Of a stretch of 64,000 bases of DNA, positions 60,942-64,000 are shown piece after piece; positions within the stretch are counted from its first letter, which is position 1, and each line of letters opens with the position of its first letter. The translations under genes were made by a program, and so were the position numbers. The DNA is from Deltaproteobacteria bacterium (GTDB lineage Bacteria; Bdellovibrionota; UBA2394): NCBI GenBank assembly GCA_017302715.1, contig JAFLCD010000004.1:124001-188000 (forward strand), in the 5' to 3' direction. The notes beneath the pieces are model-generated. The model saw nothing but the letters and a program-made list of their open reading frames with translations. It ran no database searches and was not told the origin of the DNA.

Positions 60942-61748
60942 TTAGACTCTGATCAAATCAATATTAAAATTGATCAGTTCTTCTTCAGAAGATTCCAAAG
61001 CCGTTTTTCTTGCGCTTGTAATGGCTTCATTCAGCATCGTCTTAATTTTTTTCAAATCTTTTTTAGAAAGGGAATAAACGCCAGTGTATTGAATTTCATC
61101 TTCCGTCACAGGGTAAGTTTGATTGGCTGCTCTAAATCTCCAATTAAAGTGATGTCGAGAAATCATAGGATGATTATCAGAGATGTGAATATTTTTTCGA
61201 GTCGCCGACCATTTTCCAGATTTAAATTCCACAAGGCCTTGAGACTTCATTTGAGTCAAAGCATGCATGACGGTTTCACGTTTTAAATTTAATTTTTCAG
61301 CGATGTCTCGCTCATCTTTTATCAGAGGAAACGTGCAAAGAATGTGGACGGCTAAATAATGCCATGACGAATAATAAATATTTGCAAATTCTTTAAGAGC
61401 ATCCGGATGAGTATCTTCTTTAATTTTATTGGTTAATCGAAAATATTTTTTCCTCTCTCTTTCCATTTTTTCAAGAATAAATTTTTTAAAAGCCAATTGA
61501 GAAGCTCGCTCCAAATTAACCAGAAGAAGAAAGAAATTCATTTCATCTTCTGTAAATTTTAAAAACTTAGCTAATCCGTAAGCATGATCGGAAGTGATAT
61601 TCACTTTAGAGTTGAGAGCTTGAGAGAGGTAACTCGGTTGACAGCTTGCTGCGAGGGCTAATTGTTTTTGAAAAGCTCGTTTGTCTTTGTTGTCAGCGAT
61701 AACTTTTTTTAAAAATTCTTTATAAGAATCAAATTCAAAAATATTCAT
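60942..61748 (-). CDS. TIGR02147/DUF4423-family regulator
   Basis: A 268-residue cytoplasmic protein of a family largely confined to Bdellovibrio-like bacteria and Fibrobacteres. The N-terminal start FEFDSYKEFLKKVIADNKDKR is typical, followed by a helix-turn-helix (KQLALAASCQPSYLSQALNSKVNIT) and a second winged-helix-like region (ERDIAEKLNLKRETVMHALTQMKSQGLVE). It is divergent from a secreted protease-like gene, an arrangement common for this family; the AT-rich region between contains inverted and direct repeats that could be its operator. Regulation of the neighbour is inference. Confidence 0.85.
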   Translation of the reverse strand: MNIFEFDSYKEFLKKVIADNKDKRAFQKQLALAASCQPSYLSQALNSKVNITSDHAYGLAKFLKFTEDEMNFFLLLVNLERASQLAFKKFILEKMERERKKYFRLTNKIKEDTHPDALKEFANIYYSSWHYLAVHILCTFPLIKDERDIAEKLNLKRETVMHALTQMKSQGLVEFKSGKWSATRKNIHISDNHPMISRHHFNWRFRAANQTYPVTEDEIQYTGVYSLSKKDLKKIKTMLNEAITSARKTALESSEEELINFNIDLIRV

Positions 61749-61844
61749 GATTATAATTTATAAACTATTTGATTATAAATTAATAACAAATAAATTGAAG
61801 GTCTTGCCTTGCTTTCCTTAAACTGAATTCATAAGGAGATATTT
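61749..61844 (+). promoter_or_regulatory. Divergent control region between TIGR02147 gene and secreted protease gene
   Basis: The AT-rich repeats GATTATAATTTATAA and GATTATAAATTAATAA form direct and inverted repeats close to the regulator's own start (about 61749-61785). A possible promoter for the right-hand gene is TTGAAG (61795-61800) with TAAACT (61819-61824), followed by AAGGAG eight bases before the ATG at 61845. Confidence 0.4.
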
Positions 61845-62813
61845 ATGAACTTCATTTTAAGATTTGTTTTAACCGTAGCGTTTGTTTTGTCAGTGGGTGT
61901 TCAAGCCAAAGCAGGTGGTGTGTCGGATGGAGGAGGCGGAAGAGCAGAGCAAAATATCAGTTTTGCTTTTATGCACTTAAATCGATTTATCGAGCTTTGT
62001 CTTCAGTCCGAGACTTGTAAAATAACAGCAGCAGAAAAAAATATACTTCAATCGATTCAAAAATCTTTAGCTTCAGAGCAAAAAAATACTCACCCTCTCG
62101 TTTTTAAATCCGGTGACTCTAGTTTTTTTAGAATTGATGGCGATCTCAAAGTCGCTAAGACAGATTTTAAAATTGGAAGCCCAGTCTATTTTAATGTCGA
62201 TATGCTCTATATTAAAGCTGCCGATGGAAAAATTGTTGCTATGGATATTGCAGAAGCAGTGGGAATTCTCATTCATGAACTAGCTCATCATCAAGGAGAG
62301 AGAGATCATTCTCAACTTGATCTTTTAGCGGCAAAAGTTCGTCAAGCCGTTCAGGCTCGTATTCAACACTTGGATATGGGTAAATATCAATCAAGCATTC
62401 AGGTGGATGTGATTGACTGGAATGTTTCGAATGAAGCAGCCACTGATACGCAACTTATCATTTCAGATGCTTTGAAAACTCAGAATCTAAGTTCGTTGAT
62501 TCGAGATCAAATTTCATGCCCATTTAAAGGCTCTACTCTGAGTGGCTATTGGCTTTGGAATATTCATTGGAATCTGGGCGAAAGTTTCCCCAGTTTTGAT
62601 CAGCAGCGTTTATGGAAACAACCTCTTCGTGGTCGCTTAAATTATTATTGTAAAATTTCAAGCGGCGAAACAGTGGAGGTCGCGGGTAATGATATGGAAA
62701 TCTCGATTTATTTTTCAGAAGCGAAAGATGATCTTAAAAACTTAGAATTTTCGTCCAAAGCGCCAGAGGTAGAAGTCATTGATTGCCTTCAAAATCCTGG
62801 TCGTTGTCACTAA
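61845..62813 (+). CDS. Secreted protein with metzincin-like zinc motif
   Basis: A 322-residue exported protein: signal peptide (1-22, ending AKA) and then a Gly-rich GGVSDGGGG start. H144-E-L-A-H148, then HQG and D154, fits HExxHxxGxxD, the metzincin-type zinc signature, on a predicted helix (GILIHELAHHQGERDH). Four or more cysteines (LCLQSETC, QISCPF, NYYCK, DCLQNPGRC) could form disulfides. The C-terminal part is beta-rich. It is divergent from the TIGR02147 regulator. A protease function is likely but not proven; AAGGAG supports the start. Confidence 0.7.
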   Translation: MNFILRFVLTVAFVLSVGVQAKAGGVSDGGGGRAEQNISFAFMHLNRFIELCLQSETCKITAAEKNILQSIQKSLASEQKNTHPLVFKSGDSSFFRIDGDLKVAKTDFKIGSPVYFNVDMLYIKAADGKIVAMDIAEAVGILIHELAHHQGERDHSQLDLLAAKVRQAVQARIQHLDMGKYQSSIQVDVIDWNVSNEAATDTQLIISDALKTQNLSSLIRDQISCPFKGSTLSGYWLWNIHWNLGESFPSFDQQRLWKQPLRGRLNYYCKISSGETVEVAGNDMEISIYFSEAKDDLKNLEFSSKAPEVEVIDCLQNPGRCH

Positions 62814-62836
62814 TTGTTTTAAATTTTCAAAATAAT

Positions 62837-62941
62837 AAAAACAGAAAGAAAGAGATCCTATAGTCTCTTTCTTTCTGTTTTTGGTTCCCTATCCGAAAAA
62901 CAAATTAATGAATGCTTCATCACAATTGGTCCCGGGACCAA
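62837..62941. repeat. Three-hairpin composite repeat, copy A (left of vapBC)
   Basis: First hairpin 62837-62882: perfect 19-bp stem, 5' arm purine-rich (AAAAACAGAAAGAAAGAGA), eight-base loop; it can terminate the upstream gene. Then GAAAAACAAATTA, a small ATGAA/TTCAT hairpin, and the 16-base perfect palindrome TTGGTCCCGGGACCAA (62926-62941). The same three parts in the same order recur at 63721-63822. Confidence 0.8.
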
Positions 62942-62963
62942 TTGTGAGTTCCTCATGCCCCAT

Positions 62964-62992
62964 TGACGGCTTTTCAGTCTTGCCTTACACTA
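62964..62992 (+). promoter_or_regulatory. Promoter of vapBC
   Basis: TTGACG (62964-62969) and TACACT (62987-62992) with 17-base spacing, 32 bases before the ATG of vapB. The -10 overlaps the inverted repeat CTTAC-N6-GTAAG at 62985-63000, a good place for the autoregulatory VapB/VapBC operator. AATACAT occurs twice just downstream. Confidence 0.6.
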
Positions 62993-63023
62993 AAGTAAGG
63001 AATACATAAAAAAGTAATACATT

Positions 63024-63263
63024 ATGTTGACGTCTAAAATTACAAGCAAAGGGCAGATCACTTTACCTCGCGCCATTCGAGATTTTCTAAAATTAGGTAC
63101 TGGCGATCGAGTAGATTTTGTTATTCGCGACAATGGAGAAGTTATTGTGCGACCCAAATCGGTGAGCGTTCAGAGCCTTCATGGAAGTATCGAGTATCAC
63201 GGAAAACCTATCTCTATAGAGAAAATGAACGAAGCTATTGCGCAATCGATTCGCCCAAAGTAG
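63024..63263 (+). CDS. vapB: VapB-type antitoxin (AbrB/MazE fold)
   Basis: A 79-residue DNA-binding antitoxin with an N-terminal swapped-hairpin AbrB domain: SKGQITLPRAIRDFLKLGTGDRVDFVI. The C-terminal 30 residues (HGKPISIEKMNEAIAQSI) would wrap the toxin. It lies eight bases upstream of the PIN toxin gene. It is autoregulated with the toxin through an operator overlapping the promoter (inferred from family behaviour and the repeat seen). Confidence 0.9.
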   Translation: MLTSKITSKGQITLPRAIRDFLKLGTGDRVDFVIRDNGEVIVRPKSVSVQSLHGSIEYHGKPISIEKMNEAIAQSIRPK

Positions 63264-63271
63264 GACGCTTT

Positions 63272-63667
63272 ATGATAGGGCTCGATACAAATATTTTAAT
63301 TCGATATCTGATCAACGACGATCCAAAGCAAGCAGCTGTCGCAAAAAAATTCATTGAAACCAAGGCACGCACCGAAAAGTTTTTTATCAACCATATAGTT
63401 CTCTGCGAACTTGTTTGGGTTTTGCTCGGATCTTATAAACTTTCTAAAAATCAGGTGCTCGATACTCTCGAAAAGATTCTTTCAACCGAAGAGTTTGAAG
63501 TCGAAAATAGTCAGCAGGCGTGGGAAGCGCTTTCAGATTACAGAGAAAGTGGCGCGGATTTTTCTGATTGTCTCATTGGTCGTATCAATCGTGCGGCTGG
63601 ATGCTCAACGAGCATTTCATTTGATAAATCCGTGAAGACTTTGAAGTCATTTGAAATATTGAGCTAG
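63272..63667 (+). CDS. vapC: VapC-type PIN-domain toxin ribonuclease
   Basis: A 131-residue PIN-domain endoribonuclease. Acidic active-site residues are visible: D5 (IGLDTN), the Glu of VLCELVW, the Asp pair of GADFSDCLIG and a late Asp (ISFDKSV). VapC toxins cut tRNA or rRNA when the antitoxin is degraded. The module lies between two copies of the composite repeat and is followed by the fourth copy of the 22-bp palindrome. Confidence 0.92.
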   Translation: MIGLDTNILIRYLINDDPKQAAVAKKFIETKARTEKFFINHIVLCELVWVLLGSYKLSKNQVLDTLEKILSTEEFEVENSQQAWEALSDYRESGADFSDCLIGRINRAAGCSTSISFDKSVKTLKSFEILS

Positions 63668-63674
63668 TCGAAGT

Positions 63675-63696
63675 TCAGCGTAAATCTTTGCGGTGA
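63675..63696. repeat. 22-bp palindromic element, copy 4 (diverged)
   Basis: TCAGCG-TAAATCTTTG-CGGTGA, eight bases after the vapC stop. It keeps the palindromic layout, with the terminal T/A pairs replaced by compensating TCA/TGA. Confidence 0.5.
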
Positions 63697-63720
63697 GTTT
63701 TTCTTCCTCATTAAGATTCA

Positions 63721-63822
63721 AAAAACAAAAAGAAAGAGACGTTTAGGATCTCTTTCTTTTTGTTTTTAATCTGCTTGAAAAACAAATTATGAATATTTTT
63801 TCATCTTTGGTCCCGGGACCAA
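63721..63822. repeat. Three-hairpin composite repeat, copy B (right of vapBC)
   Basis: Perfect 19-bp hairpin 63721-63767 (arm AAAAACAAAAAGAAAGAGA), then GAAAAACAAATTA, an ATGAA/TTCAT hairpin with a different loop, and TTGGTCCCGGGACCAA (63807-63822). It ends four bases before the stop of the convergent CCA-adding enzyme gene, so it can serve as a bidirectional terminator. Confidence 0.8.
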
Positions 63823-63825
63823 TTA

Positions 63826-64000
63826 TTAAGAAATTTTAAAATTCTTTTTCACGAAATTCAGCGCTAGCTCTCGTTCCGAAATTCTCGATTCAAGCTGCTC
63901 CGTCTCAACAGCATCTAAAATTTGCTTAAAAACGGGGCCGGGTTTGAAGCCTAAAGAAATTAAATCATGGCCTGTCACCAGAGGAGCTGGTTTCAAAATA
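63826..64000 (-). CDS. C-terminus of CCA-adding tRNA nucleotidyltransferase / poly(A) polymerase
   Basis: Partial gene entering from the right; 57 codons and the TAA stop (63828-63826) are visible. The peptide reads LVTGHDLISLGFKPGPVF, followed by KQILDAVETEQL, the typical end of the C-terminal helical domain of the CCA-adding/poly(A) polymerase superfamily (GxDLxxLGxxPGPxxGxxL). Which of the two enzymes it is cannot be told from this part. Confidence 0.75.
   Translation of the reverse strand, partial: ILKPAPLVTGHDLISLGFKPGPVFKQILDAVETEQLESRISERELALNFVKKNFKIS

Noticed and set aside
62837-63822. Possible integron attC sites around vapBC
   Set aside because: The repeats lack the attC core sites (RYYYAAC / GTTRRRY) and have perfect rather than imperfect stems; no integrase gene is visible.
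1-64000. CRISPR arrays
   Set aside because: No regularly spaced direct repeats of 20-40 bases were seen; the 22-bp palindromes are kilobases apart.
1-64000. tRNA and rRNA genes
   Set aside because: No cloverleaf with a GGTTCRAATCC-type T-arm and no rRNA-like stretch was recognised by eye; a covariance scan would be decisive.

Overview
The window is one contiguous, gene-dense stretch of an AT-leaning bacterial chromosome. The best guess is a member of the Bdellovibrionota or a neighbouring deltaproteobacterial lineage. Reasons: a TIGR02147-type regulator beside a secreted metalloprotease, many secreted or lipid-anchored hydrolases, Ser/Thr kinases fused to GspE-N-like and receiver-like domains, a DUF4388 protein, a Ycf46-like AAA+ ATPase, and small orphan families that I recall only from deltaproteobacteria. 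This placement is inference; no rRNA, tRNA or ribosomal protein gene is present to fix it.

Layout. 1-2.4 kb: divergent partial gene and aconitase. 2.4-9.1 kb: secreted proteins, with a START-like protein, a subtilisin lipoprotein and its catalytically degenerate paralogue, a RAYT transposon with perfect 37-bp inverted ends, and a thermolysin-like protease. 9.1-14.6 kb: sdhCAB, then a GAF/sigma-54 activator and an MgtC-family protein. 15.9-20.4 kb: a complete BMP-type nucleoside ABC importer. 20.4-28.3 kb: orphan secreted proteins, arginine decarboxylase, a methyltransferase-like protein and malate dehydrogenase. 28.4-44.1 kb: a regulatory region with a DUF4388 protein behind a candidate sigma-54 promoter, an RpoH-like sigma factor, a Ycf46-like ATPase, a rhomboid, two multidomain kinases, a PilZ protein, an FtsB-like protein, a degenerate HD-GYP protein and a FIST sensor. 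44.2-47.6 kb: methylmalonyl-CoA epimerase, a STAS-less SulP permease and a ROK protein. 47.6-52.3 kb: a sigma-region-4/anti-sigma fusion and peptidoglycan recycling genes (LD-carboxypeptidase, serine hydrolase, Mpl). 52.3-60.7 kb: two secreted phosphatase-like proteins, squalene-hopene cyclase, dapF and an acyl-CoA dehydrogenase. 60.7-64 kb: a small basic protein, the TIGR02147 regulator with its secreted protease, a VapBC module between two copies of a three-hairpin repeat, and the C-terminus of a CCA-adding enzyme.

Together the genes show an aerobic TCA cycle (acn, sdhCAB, mdh), fatty-acid and possibly propionate use (acyl-CoA dehydrogenase, epimerase), uptake of nucleosides, DAP-type peptidoglycan with recycling, and hopanoid synthesis. 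The most unusual structure is non-coding: a 22-bp palindrome that sits 2-8 bases from gene stops at four places, terminators whose arms are purine-only and pyrimidine-only, and the composite hairpin repeats around vapBC. No CRISPR array, prophage or rRNA/tRNA gene was seen, and no gene-free stretch exceeds 300 bases.
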